DNA of 64,000 bases from Solwaraspora sp. WMMA2065 (GCF_030345075.1 NZ_CP128361.1:1736001-1800000), one strand, 5' to 3'. Positions 55,353-64,000 are shown, numbered from the stretch's first letter. Program-made: numbers and translations. Notes: a model not told the origin generated them from the letters alone.

Positions 55353-57076
55353 TCCGCGACCTGTCCGCCGCACTCGGCCCTGCCCAGGCCGGACCGCTGC
55401 GGCGCCTGCTCGTCCTGCTGGTCGCGGCGGCCACCGCCCAGGGCGTCGCGTACGCCATGCTGGTGCCGCTGGTCCGAGGGGCGCTCGGCGAGCGGCCAGC
55501 GGCGGCGCTGCCCTGGCTGGCCGCTTTCGGCGTCGCGGTCGTCTGCTACGCGATGCTGACCTGGTCGGGGCAGTACCTCGGCTTCGCCACCGGACAGTCG
55601 GTGGCCCGGGTGCTGCACCAGCGGCTCGGCGAAAAGATCGCCCAACTACCGCTGGGCTGGTTCAGCCCGGCCCGCACCGGCGAGGTCAGTCGGCTGGCGA
55701 GCCAGAGCGTACTGCAGCTGATGAACGTGCCCGCGCACCTGATGCGGCCGATCGTGACCGCTGCGGTGACACCGTTGGTGGTGGTGCTGGCGCTGCTGGT
55801 CGTCGAGCCGCGACTCGGGATCGCCGTGGCCGTGGCCGCCCCGCTGCTGCTGCTCATCCTGCGATGGAGCAACCGGGCGGTGGCCCGTGCCGACGCCGAC
55901 CGGCACCGGGTGATGGACGACGCGGCGGCCCGGATCGTCGAGTTCGCTCAGGCGCAGCCGCTGCTGCGGGCGTACGGGCGGACCGCCCGCGAGCACCGGC
56001 TGCTCGACGACGCCCTGCTGGCGCAGCGCCGCGTGGACCGGGCTCTGCTGGGCCGCGCCGTCGTCGGGCTGGTCTCCTTCGGATTCGCCGTCCGGGTCCT
56101 GCTCGGCACCGTACTGCTGCTCGGGGTGCACCTGGCGATCGGCGGCGCGCTCGACGCCGCGACGCTGACCGCCGTGCTGGTGTTGACGGTCCGCTTCACC
56201 GAGCCGCTGGCCACGGCCGCCGAACTCGGCGCGTCGCTGCGGATGGCGGCGGGGCACCTCGCCGGGGTGAACCGGGTGCTGGAGGCCGCGACGCTGCCCG
56301 AGCCGCGTCAGCCCCGGCGGCCGGACGGTGGCGAGGTCGTCTTCGACGACGTGCGGTTCGGCTACGACGGGCGGCCGGTGCTGCGCGGGGTGAGCTTCAC
56401 GTTGCCGCAGCGGAGCATGACCGCGCTGGTCGGGCCGTCCGGCGCCGGCAAGACGACGGTGGCCCGCCTGCTGGCCCGGTTCTGGGACGTCGACAGCGGG
56501 GCGGTAAGCGTCGGCGGGGTCGACGTACGGGACATCACCCCGGCGGACCTGGCGTCGCGGGTGTCGTTCGTCTTCCAGGACGTGTACCTGTTCGACGGCA
56601 CCCTCGCCGACAACGTCCGGCTCGGCCGACCGGAGGCCGACGACGACGAGGTACGCGAGGCCGTCGACCGGGCCGGTCTCGCCGACGTCGTCGCCGACCT
56701 GCCGGCCGGGCTGGACACCCCGGTCGGTGAGGGAGGTACGGCGTTGTCCGGCGGGCAGCGCCAGCGGGTGTCGATCGCCCGGGCGCTGCTCAAGGACGCG
56801 CCGATCGTCGTGCTCGACGAGGCGACCGCCTCCCTGGACGCCGAGGCCGACGCGGCGGTGCAGACCGCGGTGGCCGCGCTGGCCAGCCGGGCGACTCTGC
56901 TGGTCATCGCCCATCGGCTGCAGACCGTGCAGGCCGCGGACCAGATCCTGGTGCTGTCCGCCGGGCGGATCGTCGACCGGGGCACCCACGACGCACTCGT
57001 CGACCGGGACGGCCTGTACGCCTCGTTCTGGCGTGAGCGGGTCGAGACGCAGGGCTGGCGCCTCGTCGACCGTTAG
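55349..57076 (+). CDS. ABC transporter, fused membrane and ATPase domains, second partner
   Basis: A 575-residue half-transporter beginning at ATG 55349 inside the stop of its partner (ATGA). Six hydrophobic segments occupy the first 310 residues. The ATPase domain shows Walker A GPSGAGKTT, the Q-loop QDVYLFDGTLADNVRLGRP, a canonical LSGGQRQRVSIARALL, and Walker B IVVLDEATASLDAEAD. With the preceding protein it should form a heterodimer. Import of the metal-metallophore complex or export of the free ligand are both possible; the family precedent (YbtPQ, IrtAB) favours import. Confidence 0.92.
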   Translation: MIRDLSAALGPAQAGPLRRLLVLLVAAATAQGVAYAMLVPLVRGALGERPAAALPWLAAFGVAVVCYAMLTWSGQYLGFATGQSVARVLHQRLGEKIAQLPLGWFSPARTGEVSRLASQSVLQLMNVPAHLMRPIVTAAVTPLVVVLALLVVEPRLGIAVAVAAPLLLLILRWSNRAVARADADRHRVMDDAAARIVEFAQAQPLLRAYGRTAREHRLLDDALLAQRRVDRALLGRAVVGLVSFGFAVRVLLGTVLLLGVHLAIGGALDAATLTAVLVLTVRFTEPLATAAELGASLRMAAGHLAGVNRVLEAATLPEPRQPRRPDGGEVVFDDVRFGYDGRPVLRGVSFTLPQRSMTALVGPSGAGKTTVARLLARFWDVDSGAVSVGGVDVRDITPADLASRVSFVFQDVYLFDGTLADNVRLGRPEADDDEVREAVDRAGLADVVADLPAGLDTPVGEGGTALSGGQRQRVSIARALLKDAPIVVLDEATASLDAEADAAVQTAVAALASRATLLVIAHRLQTVQAADQILVLSAGRIVDRGTHDALVDRDGLYASFWRERVETQGWRLVDR

Positions 57077-57130
57077 GTTGACCGGTCCGCCAGGTGCGCC
57101 ACCGGCAGCGCGACAACCAACAGCTCGACA

Positions 57131-57163
57131 AACCGGCGGCCGCCACGGGGGTGGCCGCCGGTT
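57131..57163. terminator. Bidirectional terminator hairpin
   Basis: AACCGGCGGCC and GGCCGCCGGTT form an 11-bp perfect stem around an 11-nt loop, between the convergent ABC transporter and S14 genes. Confidence 0.75.
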
Positions 57164-57225
57164 GTGGTGCCGGGTGTCACTCGTACCGGGCGGGCCGGTA
57201 ACTTGTCCGGACAGTACCGGACGTT

Positions 57226-57531
57226 CTACCAGGACGCTTTGCGGATGCCGGGCAGTTCACCGCGGAGCGCCATCTCACGGAAGCGCACCCGTGACAGGCC
57301 GAACCGGCGCAGTACGCCACGGGGCCGACCGTCGATCGCGTCGCGGGTCCGGCGCCGGACCCTACTGGAGTCGCGGGGCAGTGCGGCGAGGTCGCGGACC
57401 GCATCGGCCCGTTGGTCGGGGTCCGTGCCGGGTGCCGAGATCAGTTTCTTGAGGGCGGCCCGCTGGTCGGCGTGGCGGGCGACCAGGGTCGCCCGCCGGT
57501 TCTCCCGCTCGACCAGGCTGCGGCGGGCCAT
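57226..57531 (-). CDS. rpsN: Ribosomal protein S14, zinc-independent paralogue
   Basis: A 101-residue S14 with the usual end [25 protein letters not shown]. The cysteines that hold zinc in the C+ form of S14 are absent: there is no Cys in the protein. Such C- paralogues replace the zinc-containing version under zinc shortage and free ribosomal zinc. It is the last gene of the L28-L33-S14 operon, with its start codon sharing one base with the L33 stop (TGATG). Confidence 0.95.
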   Translation of the reverse strand: MARRSLVERENRRATLVARHADQRAALKKLISAPGTDPDQRADAVRDLAALPRDSSRVRRRTRDAIDGRPRGVLRRFGLSRVRFREMALRGELPGIRKASW

Positions 57532-57698
57532 CAGCGCTCCTCCCGGAACTCGACGTGTCGCCGGACAATCGGATCGTACTTGCGCAGCACCAGCCGGTCG
57601 GGGTCGTTGCGGCGGTTCTTGCGGGTGACGTAGGTGTACCCGGTGCCGGCGGTGCTGCGCAGCTTGATCACGGGCCGGATCTCGGTGCTACGAGCCAT
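57531..57698 (-). CDS. rpmG: Ribosomal protein L33, zinc-independent paralogue
   Basis: A 55-residue protein, [20 protein letters not shown] followed by [20 protein letters not shown]; it ends VEFREER. No cysteine remains, whereas the C+ form has two CxxC pairs. The ATG at 57698 overlaps the L28 stop and its stop overlaps the S14 start (TGATG on both sides), giving a tightly coupled operon. Confidence 0.95.
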   Translation of the reverse strand: MARSTEIRPVIKLRSTAGTGYTYVTRKNRRNDPDRLVLRKYDPIVRRHVEFREER

Positions 57699-57931
57699 CA
57701 GATCTTCACTCCCCGGGCACGCAGGCGGGCGACGACGGCGTCAATGCCGTCGCGGTCGATGATCCGCAGGCCGGTGGTACTCACGTTGAGACGGATGGCT
57801 CGCCCGTCGGCGAGCCGGAACCGGCGGCGCTGAACGTTGGGGTTCCACCGACGACGGGTGCGGCGGTGGGAGTGGGACACCGCGTTGCCGAAGCTCGGCC
57901 TGGCACCGGTGACATCACAGATGTTCGACAT
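57698..57931 (-). CDS. rpmB: Ribosomal protein L28, zinc-independent paralogue
   Basis: A 77-residue L28: [36 protein letters not shown], and [19 protein letters not shown]. Only one Cys is present in the N-terminal site (CDVTG instead of CxxC), so it should not hold zinc. I chose ATG 57931; an upstream frame extension to 58009 covers the operator. First gene of the operon, starting 17 bp from the Zur-like site. Confidence 0.95.
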   Translation of the reverse strand: MSNICDVTGARPSFGNAVSHSHRRTRRRWNPNVQRRRFRLADGRAIRLNVSTTGLRIIDRDGIDAVVARLRARGVKI

Positions 57932-57947
57932 GGCGACCACTTTACAA

Positions 57948-57962
57948 CGACATTCATTTCCA
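57948..57962. promoter_or_regulatory. Zur-box-like site between L28 and the CobW-like gene
   Basis: Minus strand TGGAAATGAATGTCG follows the Zur consensus TGRAAATGA in its left half and is weaker in its right half. It is 17 bp from the L28 start and 14 bp from the CobW-like start, so it can repress both divergent units when zinc is sufficient. Confidence 0.65.
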
Positions 57963-57975
57963 ACAAGATGGCGGG

Positions 57976-59280
57976 GTGAGTACCAACCCCACCGCCACCG
58001 CTTCCGCACCGGACCTCGACCAGCGTCCCGCCGTCACAGTCCTCACCAGTTTCTCCGAGGCGGCCGCCGCCGTCGTCGCGCGGCAGCTGCTGAGCGCCGA
58101 CAAGCGACTGCTCGTGGTCTGCCACGACATCAGCGCGATTCGTTCCGGGCGGGTGCGCCGCACCGTACGCGGCGCCGAGGGGCTGATCGAGGACACCGCC
58201 GTGGAACTCGTACACGGCTGTGTGTCGTGCACGCTGCGCGAGGACATCCTGCCGACCCTGACCCGGCTGGCCGGCCAGCATCCGGCACACGGGATCGTGC
58301 TGGTGCTGCCCACCGTGGTCGAACCTGAGGCGGTCGCGGCCGCGTGCGCGCACTGCCTGGTCGACGGAGCGCCGGTGACCGACGTGGTGCGGTTCGACTC
58401 GTACGTCACGGTAGTCGACGCCGCGTCCCTGCTCGACGATCTGACCAGCACCGATGACCTGCGTGACCGGCAGTTGCACGCCGCTGACGACGACCACCGG
58501 GCCGTCGCCGAGGTGGTGGTCCGCCAAATCGAGTACGCCGACACGGTGGTCTCGTGGGAACGCTCCGGTGACCCCTTCGAGCAGGCGCGGCTGTCCGCTC
58601 TGCTTTACCGGCTCGCGCCCTGGGCCCGGCACCTAGAGATCGGCGCCAAGCACGACACGGGGCCACAAGACACCGGACAGCACGGCGATCTGGCGGCCGC
58701 GTTGCTGCGCACCGGCCGGCACGACCCGGCCGCGCCAGGCCCGCTCGGTCGCGCCCTGGAAGGCTTCCCGATCGCCGTGCACGCTCCCGACAGCGACTGC
58801 GGCGTGGTGTCGCTGCTGTTCGAGACCCGCCGCCCGTTCCACCCCCAGCGGCTGCACGACGCGTTGGAGGACCTCACCGAGGATCTGCTCCGGGGGCGGG
58901 GGCAGTTGTGGATCGCCAGCCAGCCCGACGCCGTGGTGGGCTTCGAGTTCGCCGGTGGCGGCGTCGCGATGGGCAGCCTCGGCTACTGGCTGGCGGCACT
59001 GCCGGCGGACCGGTGGGGCGAGGCCAGCGACTACCGTCGCATCGCCGCCGACCTGAGCTGGGATCCCTACTACGGTGACCGCCGCACGGCGCTGGCGTTC
59101 GTCGGCCTGCGAGTCGACGCGACGGCGCTCACCGACCTGTTGACCGCGTGCCTGCTCACCGACGACGAGATCGCCGACGGGTTCGACCGCTGGCGCGACC
59201 TGCCGGACCCGTTCGCCGGCTGCTTTCCGCTCGACGACGACACCGCACCGGCGCACTCCACGCCGGCCGAACCGTCATGA
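57976..59280 (+). CDS. CobW-like protein with a lost P-loop
   Basis: A 434-residue member of the CobW/YciC/ZagA metallochaperone family by overall layout and by location in a zinc-repressed locus. It retains [21 protein letters not shown] in place of the usual GFLGAGKTT P-loop (residues about 19-40), so GTP binding as in normal members is doubtful. The metal-binding motif is present in reduced form: [11 protein letters not shown] (CxxC, residues about 80-90) instead of CxCC. The C-terminal CobW_C-like domain is visible ([23 protein letters not shown]). It is divergent from the ribosomal operon across the Zur-like site. Function probably zinc handling. Confidence 0.83.
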   Translation: MSTNPTATASAPDLDQRPAVTVLTSFSEAAAAVVARQLLSADKRLLVVCHDISAIRSGRVRRTVRGAEGLIEDTAVELVHGCVSCTLREDILPTLTRLAGQHPAHGIVLVLPTVVEPEAVAAACAHCLVDGAPVTDVVRFDSYVTVVDAASLLDDLTSTDDLRDRQLHAADDDHRAVAEVVVRQIEYADTVVSWERSGDPFEQARLSALLYRLAPWARHLEIGAKHDTGPQDTGQHGDLAAALLRTGRHDPAAPGPLGRALEGFPIAVHAPDSDCGVVSLLFETRRPFHPQRLHDALEDLTEDLLRGRGQLWIASQPDAVVGFEFAGGGVAMGSLGYWLAALPADRWGEASDYRRIAADLSWDPYYGDRRTALAFVGLRVDATALTDLLTACLLTDDEIADGFDRWRDLPDPFAGCFPLDDDTAPAHSTPAEPS

Positions 59281-59303
59281 GTTCAGGCCCGGCCGATTCC
59301 TCG

Positions 59304-60815
59304 TCACCGGCCGCCCGCCGCATCGAGCAGGGCCCGGGTGACCTCATGCCGCGGTGAGCTGAGCACCGCCAGGGTCGGGCCGGACTCCACCGCCGTGCCG
59401 GCGTCGAGCACGACGACCGCGTCGGACCACCCGGCCACGGCGGCCAGGTCATGGGTGATCAGCACTACCGCGAGCCCCAGGTCACGACGCAGCTCGGCGA
59501 GCAGCCCCAGCACCGTACCGGCCGTCGCGACGTCGAGCGCGGACGTCACCTCGTCGCAGATCAGCACGCGGGGCCGGCAGGCCAGCGCCCGCGCGAGGTT
59601 GACCCGTTGACGCTCCCCACCGGACAGTGTGCCCGGTCGCCGATCGGCGACGCCGGCCGGCAGATGCACCCGGTTCAGCAACTCGCCCGCCGCCGCAAGG
59701 GCCGCTCGCGGGTCGAGGCCACGCAACTGCCGCAGCGGACGCAGCAGGGCGTGGCCGACGGTCTCCCGGGGGTTCAGCGCGCCCGCGCTGTCCTGGGCCA
59801 CCAGCTGCAGGTCACGTCGCTGGGCGGGACTGCGTCGCCGGGTGGTCTCCGGCAGTGGCGCACCGTCGAGCAGGACGGCTCCGTCATAGGGATGCAGCCC
59901 GACCAGGCATCGCGCGAGCGTCGACTTGCCGGCACCCGAGGGGCCGACGACAGCGAGGCAACCCCCAGCAGCGACGTCGAGATCCACCCGGGCGAGCGCC
60001 GTACGCCGGCCGTGCCGGGTGCCCAACCCCCGGACCGCGAGCACCGGGTCGGCCGACCCGGTGGCGGGGCCGGGCCCGGCCGGTGCCGGCGCGGCCAGGA
60101 CCCGGTCGGGCGGTCCGGTGACCGCCGGGCGACCCCCGTCCAGGACGACCACCTCGTCGCTGACCGCCCGGACCAGGTCCGGGTCATGGCTGATCAGCAA
60201 GGTGGCCCGGTGCCCGGTCAACGATCTGATCAGCTCCTGTACACCACGGGCCAGCACCGGGTCGAGGCCGGCGGTCGGCTCGTCGAGGACAAGCAGGTCC
60301 GGGTCGGCCGCGAGGGCGATGGCGAACGCGACACGCTGCGCCTGACCGCCGGAGATCTGATGCGGGTACCGGCGCAGGAAGTCCCGGTCGGCGGGCAGCC
60401 GTACGGCTTCCAGCAGGTGCGCCACCGTCGCACCACCCTGGGTCTCGCCGCGCCGTGCGGCGTCGGCGACGGCCTCGCCGAGCTGGCTGGCGAGCCGGCG
60501 GGACGGATTCAACGTGGCGGCGGCGTCCTGTGGCAGGTAGGCGACATGTCGATGGCGGACCGCCGCGGCACCGGCCGAGGTGAACGGATCGTATCGGGCG
60601 ACCCGGACGGCGCCGGCCCGCAGCGCCAGTCCGGGCCGGACGTGTCCCAGCAGCGTCAGCGCCGTCGTGCTCTTGCCGGATCCGGAACGTCCCATCATCG
60701 CCACCACCTGGCCGGCCGCTATCCGTAGCCGCACCCCGTCCACGATGGGCGGCCCACCCGCAGCCGGGCCGACGACGAGGCCGTCGATCGTCGCGAGCTG
60801 CCGATCGGCGCTCAC
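59304..60815 (-). CDS. Peptide/nickel-type ABC importer, two ATPase domains fused
   Basis: A 503-residue protein with two complete ABC ATPase domains, corresponding to NikD plus NikE or DppD plus DppF. Domain 1: Walker A GRSGSGKST, signature ISGGQAQRVAFAIAL, Walker B LLVLDEPTAGLDP. Domain 2: GPSGAGKST, LSGGERQRVNLARAL, VLICDEVTSALD. The GTG at 60815 overlaps the permease stop (GTGA). Family members import peptides, nickel or opine metallophores (CntDF). Its place next to a zinc-repressed gene set suggests uptake of a metal complex. Confidence 0.93.
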   Translation of the reverse strand: MSADRQLATIDGLVVGPAAGGPPIVDGVRLRIAAGQVVAMMGRSGSGKSTTALTLLGHVRPGLALRAGAVRVARYDPFTSAGAAAVRHRHVAYLPQDAAATLNPSRRLASQLGEAVADAARRGETQGGATVAHLLEAVRLPADRDFLRRYPHQISGGQAQRVAFAIALAADPDLLVLDEPTAGLDPVLARGVQELIRSLTGHRATLLISHDPDLVRAVSDEVVVLDGGRPAVTGPPDRVLAAPAPAGPGPATGSADPVLAVRGLGTRHGRRTALARVDLDVAAGGCLAVVGPSGAGKSTLARCLVGLHPYDGAVLLDGAPLPETTRRRSPAQRRDLQLVAQDSAGALNPRETVGHALLRPLRQLRGLDPRAALAAAGELLNRVHLPAGVADRRPGTLSGGERQRVNLARALACRPRVLICDEVTSALDVATAGTVLGLLAELRRDLGLAVVLITHDLAAVAGWSDAVVVLDAGTAVESGPTLAVLSSPRHEVTRALLDAAGGR

Positions 60816-61648
60816 CGGTCCGCCCACCGGGCGGCGAGGTCGTCGGCGAGCAGGTTCACCGACACGGTGAAGAGCACCAGCAGCAGCGCCGGAAGCAGCA
60901 CCGGCCAGACCGTCAGGTTGATCCCGGCCGCGTTCTCACTGACCATCCGGCCCCAGTTCGGGGTGGGCGGACCCGCGCCGAGGCCCAGGAAACCGGCGGT
61001 GGCGGTAAGGTGCACGGCGGCAGAGAACCGGATGCCGGCCTCGGCGAGCATGGTGCCGACGATGTTCGGGACGAGGTCGTACCGGATGATCCGCCACCGG
61101 CTGTCCCCCCGCGCCCGCGCGGTGTCGACGAACCCACGCACCGCGACCTGCCAGGTCGCCGCACGCAGGACCCGCACCGAGAACGGCAGGCTGACCAGCG
61201 CCACCCCGACGAGGACCGCGCTGTCGCTGCCCGGAAAGCCGGCCGCCAGCACCAGCAGCACCAGCAGCCCGGGCACGACCGCGACGACGTCCACCACCCG
61301 GACGACCAGTTCGCCGGTCCGTCGGTCGATCAGTCCGGCGAACACGCCGAGCAGCGCCCCGCACAGGCTGGCGAGAGCGGTCGCGCCAATAGCGAGGAGT
61401 ACCACGGCACGACCGCCGTGCAGCAGGCGACTCAGCACGTCGCGACCGACCGCGTCGGTGCCGGCCGGGTACGCCCCGGTAGGGGCCTCGAAGGGCAGTC
61501 CCACCGGTGCTGTCGGTGACCTGCTGCCCAGCAGTGGGCCGGCCAGCGCGACGAGCACGACGCCGACGGCTGCGAAGCCGGCGAGCAGCAGGGTCACCCG
61601 GGAGTGGGCGACCCGCCCGACCGCCATCGCCGGCGCGGTATTGGTCAT
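60812..61648 (-). CDS. ABC importer permease, DppC/NikC type
   Basis: A 278-residue inner-membrane permease. It shows TDAVGRDVLSRLLHGGR near residue 70, which is the DppC/NikC family motif, and the EAA-type loop DTARARGDSRWRIIRYDLVPNIV that contacts the ATPase. The segment GFLGLGAGPPTPNWGRMVSE is also typical of the family. About six membrane segments. Overlaps both neighbours by 4 bp. Confidence 0.94.
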   Translation of the reverse strand: MTNTAPAMAVGRVAHSRVTLLLAGFAAVGVVLVALAGPLLGSRSPTAPVGLPFEAPTGAYPAGTDAVGRDVLSRLLHGGRAVVLLAIGATALASLCGALLGVFAGLIDRRTGELVVRVVDVVAVVPGLLVLLVLAAGFPGSDSAVLVGVALVSLPFSVRVLRAATWQVAVRGFVDTARARGDSRWRIIRYDLVPNIVGTMLAEAGIRFSAAVHLTATAGFLGLGAGPPTPNWGRMVSENAAGINLTVWPVLLPALLLVLFTVSVNLLADDLAARWADR

Positions 61649-62607
61649 GACCGCCCCCGTGACGCGGGATTCAGCGCGAGTTGGGCGAGGTCACCGAGCA
61701 GCAGCAGGACCAGCGCGGTGGCGCAGGTCGCCAGGGCCAGCCCCTGCACCATCGGCACGTCCCGGTTGGCCACCGCCTGCTGAAGCTCGTAGCCGATCCC
61801 TGGGTAGTTGAACAAGGTCTCGACGACCACCGCGCCACCGATCAGACCGGCGAACATGACCGCGGTCACCTGTACGGCGGGTGCCACTGCGTTCGGCAGC
61901 ACGTGTCGCACGGCGAGCCGGAAACCGGTCACCCCCCGCAGCCGGGCCGCTTCGATGTACGGTGCCGAAGCAATCTCCGCGACCGAGGCCCGCAGCAGCC
62001 GTGCGGCGGCGGCGAGCGCCGCGACCGCCAGCGCCGCGACCGGAAGCACCAGGATTCGGGGCTCGTCCCACGGCCGACCGCCGAGCGGCACCAGGGAAAC
62101 CTCGGGTAGCAGACCGAGGCCGGCGGCGAACACCGCCACCAGCAACGCCGCGACGAGGAACTCGGGGACACCGACCGCGACCAGGGTCGCGGTGCTGAGC
62201 AGCCGGTCCGTACGCCGGCCGGCCCGCATACCGGCGACCAGGCCGACCGCGACGGCCAGCGGCACCGCGAGCGCCATCGCCAGGGTGGTCAGCAACAGGC
62301 TGTTCGGCAGCCGGTCAACCAGCACCTCGGTCACCTCGCGGCGGCCGACGTACCCGGTGCCCAGGTCGCCGCGCAGGGCGGCAGTCGCCCAATCGACGTA
62401 CCGCTGCACCGGATCCACGTCGAGGCCGAGCTCCCGGCGGAGCTCTTCCCGATCGGTCGTGGTCGCGTCGGCACCGGCGACGACGCCGACCGCGTCGCCC
62501 GGCAGCACCTCGGTCACGGTGAAGATCAGCACCGACAGTACGGCGAGGACCAGCACCGCGGCGGCGGTACGCCGGGCGACCAGCGCGGCGACCCGGAGCA
62601 GACTCAC
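61645..62607 (-). CDS. ABC importer permease, DppB/NikB type
   Basis: A 320-residue permease with six hydrophobic segments. It has the N-terminal LPGDAVGVVAGADATTTDREELRRELGLD stretch and YVDWATAALRGDLGTGY typical of DppB/NikB, and the EAA loop EAARLRGVTGFRLAVRHVLPNAV. Overlaps the substrate-binding protein stop by 4 bp. It pairs with the DppC-type permease to form the channel. Confidence 0.94.
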   Translation of the reverse strand: MSLLRVAALVARRTAAAVLVLAVLSVLIFTVTEVLPGDAVGVVAGADATTTDREELRRELGLDVDPVQRYVDWATAALRGDLGTGYVGRREVTEVLVDRLPNSLLLTTLAMALAVPLAVAVGLVAGMRAGRRTDRLLSTATLVAVGVPEFLVAALLVAVFAAGLGLLPEVSLVPLGGRPWDEPRILVLPVAALAVAALAAAARLLRASVAEIASAPYIEAARLRGVTGFRLAVRHVLPNAVAPAVQVTAVMFAGLIGGAVVVETLFNYPGIGYELQQAVANRDVPMVQGLALATCATALVLLLLGDLAQLALNPASRGRS

Positions 62608-64000
62608 GCCAGGTATGCCTGCTCGAAGCTGCTGAACGGTTCGTCGCGCACGCCGTACACGGCGGTGGTGTGCCCGTTGATCGACGGCGCGAAGACCGGG
62701 ATCACCTGGTTGCCTTCCTCCCAGATCACCCGCTGCGCCTGTACCGCCGCTTCCCGCCGCTGGTCGGCGTCGACCGCCCCACGGGCCTGCGCGACGAGCT
62801 CGTCGATGTCCGGCCGATTGAAACCGAAAGTGGACGGCGAGCCGGCGGTTCGGGTCGCCGCGTAGCTGGACAGCGGCGGCACCGGCGGGGTGTAGCTGGC
62901 CGCGAACGGCAACTGGGTGTACGCGGCGAAGTCGGAGAACAGTTGTCCCGGCGGGCGCTGGTCGAGGGTGGCGTCGATGCCGACCGCCTTGAGGTTCTCG
63001 ACCACCACCGTCGCGGTCTCGGCCATCCCGGCCACCTCGGGCGCGGTGGTGACGGCGACCTTGACCGTACCGACCCCGGCCTCGGAGAGCAGCGCCTTCG
63101 CCCGGTCGGGGTCGTACGGCCGCTGTTCGATCTCTTCGGCGTAGTCGGTGAAGCCGAGGGAGGGCAGGTCGTTGCCGACGAAAGCACGACCGAAGAAGAC
63201 GTTACGCACGATCGCTTCGCGGTCGATCGCGTACTTGACCGCCTGCCGGACCCGGACGTCGGCGAACGGGGTGAAGGACAGATTGAGCCCGAAGGACAGC
63301 GACGTCGCGTACGGCAGGTCGGAGACGGCCACCGCGAACCGTTCGTCCTCCCCCACCGTCCGGGCGGCAACCGGCCCGATGTCGCTGACGAAGTCGACCT
63401 GTCCGCCGGTCAGCGCGTTGACCCGGGCGGCGGCGTCCGGGATGGTCCGCAGTTCGAGCCCGTCCAGGTACGGCCCGCCGTCGAGGGCGAGGCCGTAGTA
63501 GTCGTCGTGCCGGGCGAAGGCGGCGCCCTGACCAGGCTCGAACTCGACCAGCTTGAACGGCCCGCAGGTCGGCATGTCCGGGGTGAACTCGGTGGTGCCG
63601 TCCTTGAAGACCAGGCTGCTCTGACAGAGCACGAGCCGGCCGTCGGCGATCGGACGCAGCGTCGGCAGCACGAGGGTCAGGTCGTCGTCAACGCTCGCGG
63701 CGGCCAGGTCGAAGTTCTGCGACGGCGGCTTGAGGAACGGCAGCGAACCGAGGGTGACCGGGGCGTTGAGCGAATAGAGCACGTCGCGGGCGGTCAGAGT
63801 GGTTCCGTCGGTGAAGGTGACTCCGGGGCGGACCTTCACGGTGTACGTGCTCAGATCGTCGCTGATGTCGATGCGCTCCAGCACGCCGTAGCGGACGCCG
63901 TGCTCCGCTGTCGGATCGAGCACCCCGAGTGCGCCGTGCATACTGCGGGCCCGGACGTAGTCCAGACCCGTCGGCCCGAAGAGGTAGTTGAGCGTTTCAG
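62604..64000 (-). CDS. ABC importer solute-binding protein (SBP_bac_5), N-terminus beyond right edge
   Basis: The last 465 residues of a family-5 substrate-binding protein (NikA/OppA/CntA fold). Seen are HGALGVLDP, YTVKVRPGVTFTDGTTLTARDVLYSLN, FKLVEFEPGQGAAF, VRQAVKYAIDREAIVRNVFFGRA and QRPPGQLFSDFAAYTQLPF. The signal peptide and the first strands are off the window. No conserved His pair for nickel is apparent by eye. With the permeases and ATPase it forms a full importer. Ligand unknown: a metal-chelate, possibly the metallophore made in this locus. Confidence 0.93.
   Translation of the reverse strand, partial: ETLNYLFGPTGLDYVRARSMHGALGVLDPTAEHGVRYGVLERIDISDDLSTYTVKVRPGVTFTDGTTLTARDVLYSLNAPVTLGSLPFLKPPSQNFDLAAASVDDDLTLVLPTLRPIADGRLVLCQSSLVFKDGTTEFTPDMPTCGPFKLVEFEPGQGAAFARHDDYYGLALDGGPYLDGLELRTIPDAAARVNALTGGQVDFVSDIGPVAARTVGEDERFAVAVSDLPYATSLSFGLNLSFTPFADVRVRQAVKYAIDREAIVRNVFFGRAFVGNDLPSLGFTDYAEEIEQRPYDPDRAKALLSEAGVGTVKVAVTTAPEVAGMAETATVVVENLKAVGIDATLDQRPPGQLFSDFAAYTQLPFAASYTPPVPPLSSYAATRTAGSPSTFGFNRPDIDELVAQARGAVDADQRREAAVQAQRVIWEEGNQVIPVFAPSINGHTTAVYGVRDEPFSSFEQAYLA

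Overview
The window is about 64 kb of very GC-rich DNA. Protein style (DUF397/DUF5753 pairs, zinc-free ribosomal paralogues, many GTG starts, tightly overlapping operons) points to a filamentous actinomycete, probably Micromonosporaceae. That placement is inference from sequence style only.

Left part (1-26.5 kb) is a mosaic. It opens with the N-terminal part of a type I CRISPR cas3 that runs off the left edge. A DUF2520 dehydrogenase-like gene follows, then an NB-ARC/TPR gene cleanly split by an IS982-family insertion sequence. Next come a truncated gene ending in an orphan degenerate CRISPR repeat, an SDR/ArsR divergent pair, and a 28-repeat CRISPR array whose features suggest leftward transcription toward cas3. 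Then come a DUF397/DUF5753 regulator pair, a GNAT gene, an AbfB-domain membrane protein, a 998-residue protein of unknown function, a CopC/SOD-like copper pair, an MscS channel, an ion channel, an ABM monooxygenase, a phosphoketolase and a decayed AraC gene.

A tRNA-Leu (GAG anticodon) at 26.57 kb is overlapped by the tail of a serine recombinase, the scar of an integrated element.

Right part (27.5-64 kb) is a zinc-responsive metallophore locus. It has zur with a perfect 15-bp palindrome upstream; a leftward operon (terminal NRPS, saccharopine-dehydrogenase-like protein, thiazolinyl imide reductase fused to a methyltransferase, P450, type II thioesterase, second methyltransferase, MFS transporter); a divergent aryl-AMP ligase; an FAD oxidase, a luciferase-like monooxygenase and a DegT-type PLP enzyme; a tautomerase; a first NRPS (ArCP-Cy-A-PCP-Cy-A-PCP); and two ABC transporters like YbtP/YbtQ. 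Next are the zinc-free ribosomal proteins S14, L33 and L28, a CobW-like protein, and a NikA/Opp-type importer running off the right edge. Zur-box-like sites lie in the NRPS/ligase divergent promoter and in the L28/CobW divergent promoter.

The expected assembly line is: aryl acid loaded on ArCP, then three cyclodehydrating modules, release by a TE, with reduction, methylation and hydroxylation. It resembles coelibactin/yersiniabactin/pyochelin logic. It differs by the reductase-methyltransferase fusion, an atypical first A-domain code, and three or four enzymes that may make or modify the aryl starter. No salicylate synthase is visible in the window.
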